Shown piece after piece: positions 7,732-15,804 of a DNA stretch of 64,000 nucleotides. Source of the DNA: Treponema sp. (GTDB lineage Bacteria > Spirochaetota > Spirochaetia > Treponematales > Treponemataceae); NCBI GenBank assembly GCA_017449265.1, contig JAFSJW010000089.1:1-64000 (forward strand). Direction: 5' to 3'. How positions within the stretch are numbered: position 1 is the stretch's first letter; every line of letters begins with the position of its first letter. Made by a program: the position numbers and the translations under genes. Below the pieces are notes generated by a model that was given only the letters and a program-made list of their open reading frames with translations, was not told the origin of the DNA and ran no database searches.

Positions 7732-8610
7732 TCACTTATGCTGTTGCAACGCTTTTTCAGCACTAGATTTCCTCTTACTAACAAGAAGAACGATTCCAAG
7801 AGAAAGGAAGTTTGAAATCACAATTCTGATAATCTGGAATTCATCTGTTCCGCTTGTGCTTACAACATGCAAAAAGTTCCCTATAAAATTATTGAAGAAA
7901 TGTTCAGAAAGTCCAACCCAAAGAACGCCGGTCATATTCACACAGGTTCCCCATTCAATTGCAAGTATGCCGGCGAGCACAATATAACCGATTGCAAAAA
8001 CAATTGCCTGCACGACCGACATCTGCCCGTCATAAACACCCAGCACGCACATTACAATATGCCAGATTCCAAAAAGAAAAGCCTGAACATGATTCCCAGT
8101 TTTAAATCCCCAGTGTTCGGTAACAGATTTGAGAATAAATCCACGGAACATTCCTTCCTCGGCCAAAACATTTATGATGTTCACAATCACACAGATAATC
8201 AGAGCCTGAATCGAAAGACTGAATTCTGAAGTTGCACCAGAAAGCCCAAAGTTTGTAATGAATGCAGACAAACGGGGCTCTTTTCCCTGCGCCGCAAGAA
8301 CTAGCATTTCAAGACCATAGGAAATTGCAAAGGTAAAAATGCCAAGTCCCAGACCGCAAGCGATGTATTTGAAAGTATTCTTGTTTTTCAATCCAACATC
8401 AGAAAGTTTAAGCCCACAGATTTTCATCGCAAGAAGAGTCGCGATTATGCAGAAAATTTTTGTGATTACGTTGTCGGCGATTATAGTCTGATCGGTGCGG
8501 ATAAATAAAAACTCGATGTATTTTACAATTGTAGTTACAACAATGAGAATGCTGATAATTCGAATGATTTCCTTTTTGGATTTTTTGATTTGAACCGGCT
8601 GATTTTCCAT
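7732..8610 (-). CDS. CPBP-family intramembrane metalloprotease (CAAX protease-like)
   Basis: A 292-residue polytopic membrane protein with about eight hydrophobic segments. The diagnostic motifs are present: EEGMFRGF (EExxxR), then FLFGIWHI with the second metal-ligand His and a final HFFNN. CPBP (ABI) proteins are Rce1-like glutamic proteases, often linked to bacteriocin immunity or peptide maturation. It starts 12 bases after the stop of the TetR gene upstream, so the two form an operon and expression is presumably under that repressor. No bacteriocin gene is next to it. Confidence 0.85.
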   Translation of the reverse strand: MENQPVQIKKSKKEIIRIISILIVVTTIVKYIEFLFIRTDQTIIADNVITKIFCIIATLLAMKICGLKLSDVGLKNKNTFKYIACGLGLGIFTFAISYGLEMLVLAAQGKEPRLSAFITNFGLSGATSEFSLSIQALIICVIVNIINVLAEEGMFRGFILKSVTEHWGFKTGNHVQAFLFGIWHIVMCVLGVYDGQMSVVQAIVFAIGYIVLAGILAIEWGTCVNMTGVLWVGLSEHFFNNFIGNFLHVVSTSGTDEFQIIRIVISNFLSLGIVLLVSKRKSSAEKALQQHK

Positions 8611-8622
8611 AAAATGCCTCCA

Positions 8623-9255
8623 CTAGTTCAGTTCTTTCAGTTTATCTATCAGTTCATCATCCAAAATGTCCAGATTAAATGGAGCAAGCATAGATGAAAA
8701 CAATTTGCACTTTTTCACAATCTCGTTTGGCAAAGATTCAAACACAAGGGGATTAATCCAAAAGTTCACGACAAAAGCCAACAGCTCCGAAAGTTCCTTT
8801 GGATATTCCGTTATGATTGAACCATCTGCAATCCCCTCTTCAATAATTGGAAGGATAAACAAAGGTGCGATTTCGTCTTTCAATTCAAGCAAAAGCGAAT
8901 AGAGCATCTTGGGATTTTTTGCGTAATCAACTCGTCCACCTGACTTATGATTTTCAATAGCAGCTTCAAGAGATTTTTTTAGGACAAGCACAATTTTTTG
9001 GCGTCCATTAAGTTCATCTGATTTTATGATCTCTTCGATTGCATCATCAGAAGAAGCTGACAATTCATAAACTACAGCCTGATAAATCTCTTCTTTGGAT
9101 TTGAAATGGCTGTAAATTGCGCCTTTTGTCAGCCCCCCAAGATTTTTGACAATGTCATTGAGAGAGGTATTTTCGTAGCCTTTTTCCAAAAATAACTTTG
9201 TGGCCACAGAAATAATCAATTTTTCAGTTTTTTCAGGATATTTGTTTCTTGCCAT
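8623..9255 (-). CDS. TetR/AcrR-family transcriptional regulator
   Basis: 210 residues from the ATG at 9255. The N-terminal helix-turn-helix is canonical (LFLEKGYENTSLNDIVKNLGGLTKGAIYSHFKSKEEIYQAV); the C-terminal half resembles AcrR/NalC-type effector domains of multidrug regulators. The region just upstream is a 43-bp perfect palindrome, surely its operator, and the start codon has no ribosome-binding site, so the message may be very short-leadered. It drives the CPBP gene behind it. TetR genes of this kind often control a neighbouring RND pump; the truncated pump at 28.1-32.3 kb may be the original partner, now separated. Confidence 0.85.
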   Translation of the reverse strand: MARNKYPEKTEKLIISVATKLFLEKGYENTSLNDIVKNLGGLTKGAIYSHFKSKEEIYQAVVYELSASSDDAIEEIIKSDELNGRQKIVLVLKKSLEAAIENHKSGGRVDYAKNPKMLYSLLLELKDEIAPLFILPIIEEGIADGSIITEYPKELSELLAFVVNFWINPLVFESLPNEIVKKCKLFSSMLAPFNLDILDDELIDKLKELN

Positions 9256-9265
9256 AACTATCAAA

Positions 9266-9308
9266 CATACCGTCGGTATCTATATTTAAGATAGATACCG
9301 ACGGTATG
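9266..9308. promoter_or_regulatory. 43-bp palindromic TetR operator
   Basis: CATACCGTCGGTATC (9266-9280) and GATACCGACGGTATG (9294-9308) are exact reverse complements, with the sequence between also largely symmetric (CTAT/ATAG). Each arm itself contains ACCGWCGGT symmetry. It lies directly in front of the TetR start codon. The length suggests binding of two dimers. Confidence 0.8.
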
Positions 9309-9348
9309 TTTGTCAAGAGCATTCGATTACTTTTTCTCGCACTGCGGA

Positions 9349-9732
9349 TTAGAACACGTGGCTTTCCCTTTTTTTATGTGAGACAAAATATGCGTTCAGC
9401 TTGGAAACGGCTTCTTCTATCTCAAAGGGGGCTTCGAGACAGTTAACCTTGTTTTCCTGAAGCAGGCGGTGAGGTTTTGGACCGATTTTTGCCACAAGAA
9501 AATAGGTGCAGTCGCTTACAGTCTGGCCGACTTTTACCGCAAAGTTGCTTCCGCAGGAGCAGCCGCTCTCGCACTCTTCTTTTTCTGGGTCGCGGGTTAT
9601 TTTCCGCTCTTCCAGAAAAGAATAGTTTCCGTCATCTTCGTTCACCTCGTAAACTGAAACTGATTCAATTTCGCCGAAGTGAAGGTTCACGCTCTTTTTG
9701 TCAGAAGTTCCGATTGCAATTTTATATGCCAT
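9349..9732 (-). CDS. NifX/NafY-type cofactor-binding protein with Cys-rich insert (copy 1)
   Basis: 127 residues of the dinitrogenase iron-molybdenum cofactor-binding family (PF02579 type): MAYKIAIGTSDKKSVNLHFGEIESVSVYEV at the start, then VSDCTYFLVAKIGPKPHRLLQENKV. Family members bind Fe-S or FeMo cofactor precursors. Unusual here is an insert between strands, EECESGCSCGS, with three close cysteines that may bind iron. It is the last gene of the ABC-SBP-NifD-NifK operon, 22 bases after the NifK-like gene with GGAGG before its start. A cofactor carrier or stability role for the first nitrogenase-like enzyme is the natural inference. Confidence 0.85.
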   Translation of the reverse strand: MAYKIAIGTSDKKSVNLHFGEIESVSVYEVNEDDGNYSFLEERKITRDPEKEECESGCSCGSNFAVKVGQTVSDCTYFLVAKIGPKPHRLLQENKVNCLEAPFEIEEAVSKLNAYFVSHKKRESHVF

Positions 9733-9754
9733 AAATCCTCCGTAAATTCTTGGG

Positions 9755-11110
9755 CTAGAGAACCTGAACGTTCTTGTCGATTGTTCCGTGCTTGAAGATA
9801 CCCGAATAGATTTCTTCGGTGAGTTTTAAGCCGCCCGTGTAACCTGTGAAAGTTTTGTTCAGGATTACGTCGTCCACAATCGGCATGCTCAGGTGAATGA
9901 GCATATTGTTGTTCTTTTGGGCAACGATTTTTTCCCAGGTGCTTCCGAAAATTACGGCTCTTTTTGAAGAACCAATCAGCTCGAAAAGTTTCTGCTGGAT
10001 TTTTCCGCCGTCACTTTCAAAGTAAACAACATCCTTGATTTCCTTGCCCAGAGTTTCGATTGTCCCAAGGATTTTTTCCTTGATTGCATCCGTGGGAGGC
10101 TCGTCGGTGATGAAAATTCCCTTTGGCTGAAGACCAAGCTCGTTCACAAGATAGTCTGAGACGCCGATTGCATATTCAGAATCAGCAACGAGATACAAAT
10201 CATTCGGGATATTGCTCCTGAAATCCGACATGAAGTCAGCAAGGCCCACGATGTAGCTGTAGAATTTTTCTTCTTCCTTTTTGATTACCGCCGTAACTTT
10301 TTCAAGGTCAAGGTTTGCGAAGGCCGTAAGTTTTTTGAGGAAGAGGCTTGTCGCCTTTCCGCCCACAGGAAGATATGGGAAGTGGAAGAATGGAGTTCCG
10401 TATTTTTTCTTCAAGAGCTCCACGGTTTTGAGTCCTACCCAAGGTGAAAGAAGGATGTTGAATTCTGCGTTGGGGATGTTCTGCCACTCAAAAACACCCG
10501 CGCTCTCATAGCCAAAGAGAATATTCACATTAAGGCCGATTGAAGTCAGAATCCGCTTGATTTCCTCAAGGTCGCCCCGCCAGAAAGGATCCTGATTTGG
10601 AACGACAGAAAAGACGTTCACCAGTCCTTTCTGAACTTTTGGAGTCACATCACCAACAAACTGCTCGATAATCGAATTGACCACAAGCTCGTGTCCCTGA
10701 TAATTGTTGCCGGTGAAGCCCGAAGTCTCCGCTCCCACGACAGGCTTTCCTTCCTCACGGAATTCGTTCGCAATCGAAACGATGTCGTCGCCGATGATTC
10801 CCGAAGTACAGCCCGAAAGAAGGACAAACAAATCCGCATCCAGAACCTTGAAGGCATTTTCCGTAAGAGTGCGCAGCTTGTTTTCGCCGCCAAAAACGAC
10901 TTCCTTAGTGCCTGTGTTGGTGCTTGAAATCTGTCCGCCGCCGCCAAAACCTTCACCCTGGTTTCCCGCACACTGGGAAAGAGTCAAAAATGTTTTTGAG
11001 GCACATCCGGGGCCTGCGTGGACGATTGGCAATGCCCGTGGAATAGCGAGGACTGTAGTCTGGGCCGCAAGGGCACAAGAAAATCTTGGTTGTTCAATTA
11101 ATTTGCTCAT
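9755..11110 (-). CDS. Nitrogenase component 1 beta-like subunit (NifK-like, pair 1)
   Basis: 451 residues, pairing with the NifD-like protein encoded just upstream; the two genes overlap by ATGA, so translation is coupled. Cys12 (RFSCALAAQ), Cys36 (HAGPGC) and Cys101 (LSGCTSGIIGDD) match the three P-cluster cysteines of NifK in order and context. Two further Rossmann-like domains follow (LLSPWVGLKTVELLKKKYG; SSKRAVIFGSTWEK) and the protein ends in the GYTGGLKL turn. It lacks the long N-terminal extension of true NifK. It should form an alpha2-beta2 enzyme accepting electrons from a NifH-type protein. The family includes nitrogenases, chlorophyll-synthesis reductases, CfbD and methylthio-alkane reductase; the substrate here is unknown. 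Confidence 0.9.
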   Translation of the reverse strand: MSKLIEQPRFSCALAAQTTVLAIPRALPIVHAGPGCASKTFLTLSQCAGNQGEGFGGGGQISSTNTGTKEVVFGGENKLRTLTENAFKVLDADLFVLLSGCTSGIIGDDIVSIANEFREEGKPVVGAETSGFTGNNYQGHELVVNSIIEQFVGDVTPKVQKGLVNVFSVVPNQDPFWRGDLEEIKRILTSIGLNVNILFGYESAGVFEWQNIPNAEFNILLSPWVGLKTVELLKKKYGTPFFHFPYLPVGGKATSLFLKKLTAFANLDLEKVTAVIKKEEEKFYSYIVGLADFMSDFRSNIPNDLYLVADSEYAIGVSDYLVNELGLQPKGIFITDEPPTDAIKEKILGTIETLGKEIKDVVYFESDGGKIQQKLFELIGSSKRAVIFGSTWEKIVAQKNNNMLIHLSMPIVDDVILNKTFTGYTGGLKLTEEIYSGIFKHGTIDKNVQVL

Positions 11111-12579
11111 TTTGATTCCGCCTTTTTGTCAAAATAGAATGGGTCGTTCTGGTTAATCCACCATGAACTGTAAGGGAACTTCACATGCTCTGAAATCGTC
11201 TTGAAGAATTTGTTCGAGTTCAAGGCGTCGATGATTCTTGCTCCCAGGTTTACAGAGCCGTCGTAGCAGCTCAAAACGTTTATGTCGTTTGCACGGATTG
11301 AAGGGATTCCAAGCTTTGTTCCGATTGTTGCGATTGAGTCGTGCCGTGTAATCAGAATGTCCGGCTTCAATTCCTTGAAGATTTTGTACATGATGAAAGG
11401 CTGCTTGTTACAGACCGAGAAACGCTCGACATCGCCCGTGTATTTTATCATTTCGTTGAGTGTGTCAAGTTCAGGGCTTTTTGTGTCCGTGGTCTGGTCG
11501 TGGTGCAGGGTCGTAACGCCAACGACTTCCATTCCGTATTCGCGAACCATGTTCGTAAGGTAGTGGGCAAAAGAGTCGCCTGAATAAACGTATGCTCTTT
11601 TTCCCGCAAGGACTTTTCGGTAGCCTTCAATAATCGGCTTGATTCGCTCGTTTTCTTCTTTGATGAGTTTTTCTGCAAGTTCAGTACGGTTTGTAAGTTT
11701 TGCAAGCTCGCGGAACCAGCGGTCAGTCCATTCGATTCCATAAGGTGAAGAGACTTTGAGCTGGGGAACACCGTAATTCTGCTCAAGGGCCGCCGCTCCG
11801 TAAGTTCCCAGTGACTCACAGATTGAAATTGTGCAGGCAGCCTCAGACATTATTGAAAGCTGCTCCACGCTTGAGTTCGGAACGATGAGGTTCGGACGCA
11901 GGTTGATTCTCTTGAACAGGGCTGAGTAAGCGTCCTGACCTGCAAAGTTGATGATGTTGACCAGATCTTCCTGTTTTTTGCTCGGCTTCTTTACGATTTT
12001 ACGCAGGACTCCGTGGAAAACCGCGTCAAAGCCGCTTGTCCATGTCTTTGACTTAAAGCCCTCGCAGTAAATCGGCACCAGTGGGATTCCAAGTTCTTCC
12101 TCAAGCTCGTCAACGACGCTTTCAATGTCGTCGCCGATGATTCCCGCAGCGCAGGAAGAATGAATCAAAATTGCCTTCGGATTGAAACGCCTGTGAGCCT
12201 CAAGAATTGCCTCACGAAGGATTTTGACTCCGCCGTAGACCGTTGAGTCTATTCCGATGTTTGTGGAAATGACCTGAATTTTCGGTGCCTCGATTCCGCG
12301 GACTTTGCTTGAAGCCTCTACGCGCTCGTAGATTGAGACAGGCGAAAGGCAGCCCAGGGGAGAGTGAACGACGATTGCCGCGTCACGAATCATGTATGAA
12401 AGGACTTCCGCACAGCCCTGTGAACAGTCGCTGCACTGTGAGTAGATTCGCTCGTCTTCCTTTACGGCTCGTTTGCTGGAATCTTTTTGCAATTTGCTCG
12501 CCTTTCCGTGAAAGGCAAGCACCGCGCCGAGACGGTTGTCGCGTGTCTCGACTTCTGATTTTTTAATGTCAATTGCCAT
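11107..12579 (-). CDS. Nitrogenase component 1 alpha-like subunit (NifD-like, pair 1)
   Basis: 490 residues. Cys56 (QGCAEVL), Cys77 (HSPLGC) and Cys143 (SSCAAGIIGDD) correspond to the P-cluster ligands of NifD (Cys62, Cys88, Cys154). YCEGFKSKTW around Cys172 matches the RCEGFRG loop. Cys254 in ISICESLGTY aligns with NifD Cys275, the cysteine that holds the active-site cofactor. The region of NifD His442 (YHGFDG) is LSCYDG here, so that ligand is missing by my alignment. Cys49 and Cys52 just before the first P-cluster cysteine are extra. The gene follows the SBP gene by 28 bases with GGAGGT and overlaps the NifK-like gene. A complex iron-sulfur cofactor other than FeMoco is likely. Confidence 0.9.
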   Translation of the reverse strand: MAIDIKKSEVETRDNRLGAVLAFHGKASKLQKDSSKRAVKEDERIYSQCSDCSQGCAEVLSYMIRDAAIVVHSPLGCLSPVSIYERVEASSKVRGIEAPKIQVISTNIGIDSTVYGGVKILREAILEAHRRFNPKAILIHSSCAAGIIGDDIESVVDELEEELGIPLVPIYCEGFKSKTWTSGFDAVFHGVLRKIVKKPSKKQEDLVNIINFAGQDAYSALFKRINLRPNLIVPNSSVEQLSIMSEAACTISICESLGTYGAAALEQNYGVPQLKVSSPYGIEWTDRWFRELAKLTNRTELAEKLIKEENERIKPIIEGYRKVLAGKRAYVYSGDSFAHYLTNMVREYGMEVVGVTTLHHDQTTDTKSPELDTLNEMIKYTGDVERFSVCNKQPFIMYKIFKELKPDILITRHDSIATIGTKLGIPSIRANDINVLSCYDGSVNLGARIIDALNSNKFFKTISEHVKFPYSSWWINQNDPFYFDKKAESK

Positions 12580-12607
12580 TTTAGTACCTCCAAGTTTTTA
12601 AGTCAGG

Positions 12608-13705
12608 CTAGATTTCTTTGTAATCAAAGCCCGGGAATTTGTTGTTGTTTTCAAGGAAATATTTCCACATGTCCCTGAAGAAAGTGTCTTTCGGGAATTC
12701 CTGAATGATTTCTTTCAGCGCGCTTGCGTAAAGGTCGATGTCAAAGAATTCCTGCAATTTGGCATTGGTTTCAATGTAGTTCCAGTCGGACAGAATCTCA
12801 TAAATCGAAAGCACGCCGTTATAGTTGGGGTCAGGATTGTATGAGCGGTCTCCGTTTGTATCCTTGTTGTAGATATAGCGGGTAATGTAGTCGATGTCCT
12901 CCCCCGTGAGCCGGGCAAGGCTTTTTACAGATTCTTCTGGATTCGTAATATAATCTTTGTATGCCCGAATCTGACCTTTAAGGTAAGCCTTGTAAGCGTC
13001 CTTGTTTTTTGCAAAAGAAGGACCATAAGCGTACTGACGGCAGCACACATAATCTTTCTGCATATGCGTAAGGTGGAAAAGATGCTCAAGACCGATTGAG
13101 CGGGCAGCCTCAAGGTATTCGGAAGTAATCAGCCCGATATCCAAAGTTCCTTTTGCCACAGCCGAAGAGATTGACGGGTAGCCGTCAATAATCCTGTAGT
13201 TTATGTCCTCACCAACTTTGTAGCCATAGTTGTTTCCGAGAGCCGCCTTTGAGACCATTTCTGCCGTAGAAAGATGGATAACACCAATAGTCTTTCCCTT
13301 CCAGTTTTCAGGATTTCGCAAAAATTCCGCATCCGCTTTTCTGGCGACGACTTCCATTCCGCCTGAAAGAGTTCCTGCAAAAATCGTGAGGTTCGCCCCC
13401 TGCGCTCCGTAGCTGATTGGCGGAATAATCTGCTCGTAGGCGGCATCAAGCTTTCCAGCCACAAGAGCTTCCGGAGTTCCAATCATTTCAAGCGTGGTGT
13501 AATTGGGCTTGAATCTATAGGCCTCGAAATAGCCCTTTTCCTGGGCAATCTGAATCAAGGGATTGACGACCTTGTTAGCCGTTACCGCGATGTTGAAAGA
13601 ATAATATTCTTCCGCAGCCTTTTTTTCCTTGCAACCGAAAAATACAGAGGCTAGAATAATGCTTACTGCAACCAAAAACGAAGATTTTTTAACTGACTGT
13701 TTCAT
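12608..13705 (-). CDS. NitT/TauT-type ABC substrate-binding lipoprotein (SBP 1)
   Basis: 365 residues with a lipoprotein signal (KKSSFLVAVSIILASVFFGC, lipobox Cys25). The rest matches the nitrate/sulfonate/taurine-binding family: a conserved start of the mature fold (FNIAVTANKVVNPLIQIAQE), KWKGKTIGV-like NWKGKTIGVIHLS, and LVAGKLDAAYEQ. A vicinal pair of cysteines occurs in KDYVCCRQ, also found in SBP 2. It stands between the ABC permease gene and the NifD-like gene, so import and reduction are almost certainly linked. The ligand cannot be read from sequence; sulfonate-, taurine- or pyrimidine-like compounds are family precedents. Confidence 0.9.
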   Translation of the reverse strand: MKQSVKKSSFLVAVSIILASVFFGCKEKKAAEEYYSFNIAVTANKVVNPLIQIAQEKGYFEAYRFKPNYTTLEMIGTPEALVAGKLDAAYEQIIPPISYGAQGANLTIFAGTLSGGMEVVARKADAEFLRNPENWKGKTIGVIHLSTAEMVSKAALGNNYGYKVGEDINYRIIDGYPSISSAVAKGTLDIGLITSEYLEAARSIGLEHLFHLTHMQKDYVCCRQYAYGPSFAKNKDAYKAYLKGQIRAYKDYITNPEESVKSLARLTGEDIDYITRYIYNKDTNGDRSYNPDPNYNGVLSIYEILSDWNYIETNAKLQEFFDIDLYASALKEIIQEFPKDTFFRDMWKYFLENNNKFPGFDYKEI

Positions 13706-13790
13706 ATTTTTTCTCCTCTGCCAAAACTGGCAATTTATTTATTATTTATATGGAACTTCGGAAAACCAACAGGGCTTTTCGATGTGCCAT

Positions 13791-14723
13791 TTAATAGTTC
13801 CATTTAACAAGACGCTTCTTAGCCTCCTGAATCAGTATGTTCAGAAGTGTCACCACAAAGCCAATGAAGATGATTCCAGCAATCGCCTTGGTGTAGTTGG
13901 CATAGTTGAGGGAAACCCGCACATAATATCCCATTCCACTGTCCGCTCCCAGCATTTCTGCAACCGTAAGCGTCATAAGACTTGTCGCAAGATGAATCGG
14001 CAGAGTGTTGATGTACCTTGGCAGATTGAATGGAATGATGATTTTGAAAAGAATCGTCGGAGTCGAAAGGTTCAGGACTTTCGCCGCGTTTATGATTTTC
14101 TTTTCGACGAAGGCAGTGTTGTTGATTGAGCCCATGAAACTTCCCCAGAAAATACTCAGGAAAATGACCGTGAGAGAAGCCAGCTTGAAAGTAGGCATAA
14201 TCAGGACGATGTAAGGCGTGTAAATCAATGCTGGAACTGTAGAAAGGGCTTTTGCAATCGGATAGACCGCATTCGTGAGCCTTTTGTTGTAGCCGACGAG
14301 CGTCCCCAAAATCACAGATGAAATTACCGAAAGAAAAAGTCCTGCTATAATCAGTCCCATTGAGCTTAAGAATCCCAAAAGAATCGTCTTCCAGTCCGAG
14401 ACAAAAATGTCGAAAACATTTTCCGGTGCAGGAATGAAAATGAAAGGAAGAAGGTTCAACCGCGAGACAATAAGCTCCCATACGAACAAAAATATATTTA
14501 CCGAAGCCGTCACATCCTTAACAGCGCGCGATTTTTTTGAATTTTTCAGCTGAGATAAAAAAAGAATTTCAATAATCACAAGCACGAGCGCGAACACGAG
14601 CGGAGATTTAAGTCCGCCCCGCATTTCTTTCGCATACTTGCTCGGAAGAATGAAGCACAAGAAAGTGAGCAGGAAAAAGAGGTTCGCAAGATTAAGCACA
14701 TATTTTGAAATAAACTTTTTCAT
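13791..14723 (-). CDS. NitT/TauT-type ABC transporter permease
   Basis: 310 residues, with six or seven membrane helices. The cytoplasmic EAA loop is visible ([28 protein letters not shown]) and so is the family's closing motif [15 protein letters not shown]. There are two extra hydrophobic segments at the N-terminus, making it somewhat longer than SsuC or TauC (about 260). The start overlaps the stop of the ATPase gene by ATGA. It is the membrane channel of the importer served by SBP 1 and probably SBP 2. An 85-base gap with a small hairpin separates it from the SBP 1 gene. Confidence 0.9.
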   Translation of the reverse strand: MKKFISKYVLNLANLFFLLTFLCFILPSKYAKEMRGGLKSPLVFALVLVIIEILFLSQLKNSKKSRAVKDVTASVNIFLFVWELIVSRLNLLPFIFIPAPENVFDIFVSDWKTILLGFLSSMGLIIAGLFLSVISSVILGTLVGYNKRLTNAVYPIAKALSTVPALIYTPYIVLIMPTFKLASLTVIFLSIFWGSFMGSINNTAFVEKKIINAAKVLNLSTPTILFKIIIPFNLPRYINTLPIHLATSLMTLTVAEMLGADSGMGYYVRVSLNYANYTKAIAGIIFIGFVVTLLNILIQEAKKRLVKWNY

Positions 14724-15541
14724 AGAGAAGCCCCCTCGCTATCGATAAGCTCATTTGTTTCGTGGTAAAAATATTTGACAAGCTTTTGGTAAAGTTCCTT
14801 GTATTCCCTACTTTCCTGAATGTAGGAATAATTTCTTGGACGCGGAAGATTGTCCTCGATTACAGCGTAAATCTGCTTAGGAATCATAAAAACGATTCTG
14901 TCCGCCAAAAGTTCCGCCTCGTTCAAATCATGGGTAACGAATACGACGGTCTTTTTCTTCTCATCTTCGCGCCACATCTTTAATAGAAGATTCTGCAAGT
15001 TCTCGCGGATTTTTGCGTCCAATGCCCCGAACGGCTCGTCCATCAAAAGGATTTCTGGGTCGCAGGCCATAGCGCGGGCAATCGCAACCCGCTGTTGCAT
15101 TCCGCCGGAAAGCTCGCCGGGGAGCTTATTCTCAAAGCCGTTCAAATCAACCTTATTCAAAAATGTTAGCGCGATTTCGGAAGCTTTTTTCTTCGAGATT
15201 TTCTGACCTCTTTTTTTGCTCGTCTCATACACGGCAAAAGCCACATTTTCCTTCGCGCTCATCCACGGAAAAAGCGAATAGCTCTGGAAAACGACGGCCC
15301 GCTCGACTCCCGCGCCGCGGATTTCCTTTCCGTTGATTTTCACACTTCCGCTGGTGGCAGAATTAAGCCCCTCCAGAACAGAAAGCAAAGTGCTTTTTCC
15401 GCACCCAGACGAGCCGACAATACAAATGAACTCGCCTCGGTTTATCGTAAGATTAATATCTTTCAAAGCCTCATAAGTCGTGTTCTCTGACTCATAAGAA
15501 AGCGAAAGATTTTTGATTTCAATAAGTTTTTCGTTTTCCAA
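14720..15541 (-). CDS. NitT/TauT-type ABC transporter ATP-binding protein
   Basis: The start is taken as a TTG at 15541 because AAGGAG lies eight bases upstream; this gives 273 residues. Walker [12 protein letters not shown]-loop [11 protein letters not shown], signature [15 protein letters not shown], Walker [13 protein letters not shown] and the switch His in FVTHDLNEA are all intact. It is the SsuB/TauB type, driving the permease encoded right after it (4-base overlap). It heads the six-gene operon ATPase, permease, SBP 1, NifD-like, NifK-like, NifX-like. Its leader carries two perfect hairpins and a LysR-type operator. A broken, partly related copy is at 20182-20709. Confidence 0.9.
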   Translation of the reverse strand: MENEKLIEIKNLSLSYESENTTYEALKDINLTINRGEFICIVGSSGCGKSTLLSVLEGLNSATSGSVKINGKEIRGAGVERAVVFQSYSLFPWMSAKENVAFAVYETSKKRGQKISKKKASEIALTFLNKVDLNGFENKLPGELSGGMQQRVAIARAMACDPEILLMDEPFGALDAKIRENLQNLLLKMWREDEKKKTVVFVTHDLNEAELLADRIVFMIPKQIYAVIEDNLPRPRNYSYIQESREYKELYQKLVKYFYHETNELIDSEGASL

Positions 15542-15563
15542 AAGTCTAACTCCTTTTTTTCGC

Positions 15564-15618
15564 GGAAAAATCACAGATTTTTCCGAAACTCGTCTAAAAA
15601 CTTGTCTCACAAGTTTTT
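15564..15618 (-). promoter_or_regulatory. Two tandem hairpins in the leader of the ABC/NifDK operon
   Basis: On the minus strand the leader first meets AAAAACTTGT-GAG-ACAAGTTTTT (15596-15618, ten perfect pairs) and then GGAAAAATC-TGT-GATTTTTCC (15564-15584, nine perfect pairs), just before the ribosome-binding site. Both lie between the LysR-type operator and the start codon. The first, with its closing T-run, could act as an attenuator or a stabilising structure. Function is inferred. Confidence 0.5.
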
Positions 15619-15641
15619 ACCGCCTTTGGCAGTCGGCTTTC

Positions 15642-15662
15642 TACCTACTGTTATAGTAGGTA
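15642..15662. promoter_or_regulatory. LysR-type operator of the ABC/NifDK operon
   Basis: TACCTA-N9-TAGGTA, a perfect inverted repeat with T-N11-A at its centre, the hallmark of LysR-type binding sites. It is about 100 bases upstream of the ATPase start. The same word occurs twice in front of the NifX-like gene at 27.95 kb (AACCTA-N9-TAGGTT) and in a weaker form before the NifDK pair 2 operon. Confidence 0.7.
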
Positions 15663-15676
15663 TATAGTTTTTTATG

Positions 15677-15697
15677 AATCTTGCCTAATACAAATTT
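15677..15697 (-). promoter_or_regulatory. Conserved promoter-region element shared with the MATE gene
   Basis: A 21-base stretch (core CTTGCCTAATACAAA on the plus strand) is identical to 22857-22877 upstream of the MATE exporter gene. In both cases it lies about 30 to 40 bases upstream of an ATATAC-like word, and a TATCAC/TAGCTG-like word follows at similar distance on the far side. It is probably part of a common activator-dependent promoter. Confidence 0.5.
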
Positions 15698-15755
15698 TTA
15701 ATATGAGTGATAGGATTTTTTTATAGGAAGGAAGCGGAGAAGGATTAAAAGCAGA

Positions 15756-15791
15756 GACGGCATCTGCCACTGGGGAAAATGCCGTCTTTTT
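15756..15791. terminator. Bidirectional terminator after the NifDK pair 2/SBP 2 operon
   Basis: GACGGCAT (15756-15763) pairs with ATGCCGTC (15779-15786). Five T follow on the plus strand and a TGCTTTTAAT tract on the minus strand. It lies just after the SBP 2 stop codon and before the promoter region of the ABC operon, so it separates the two minus-strand operons. Confidence 0.7.
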
Positions 15792-15804
15792 ATGGAAGAA
15801 CTTT

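Noticed and set aside
9755..12579. Pair 1 as true nitrogenase NifDK
   Set aside because: The cofactor histidine and the NifK N-terminal extension are missing, and there is no nifHENB; a nitrogenase-like enzyme is the safer call.
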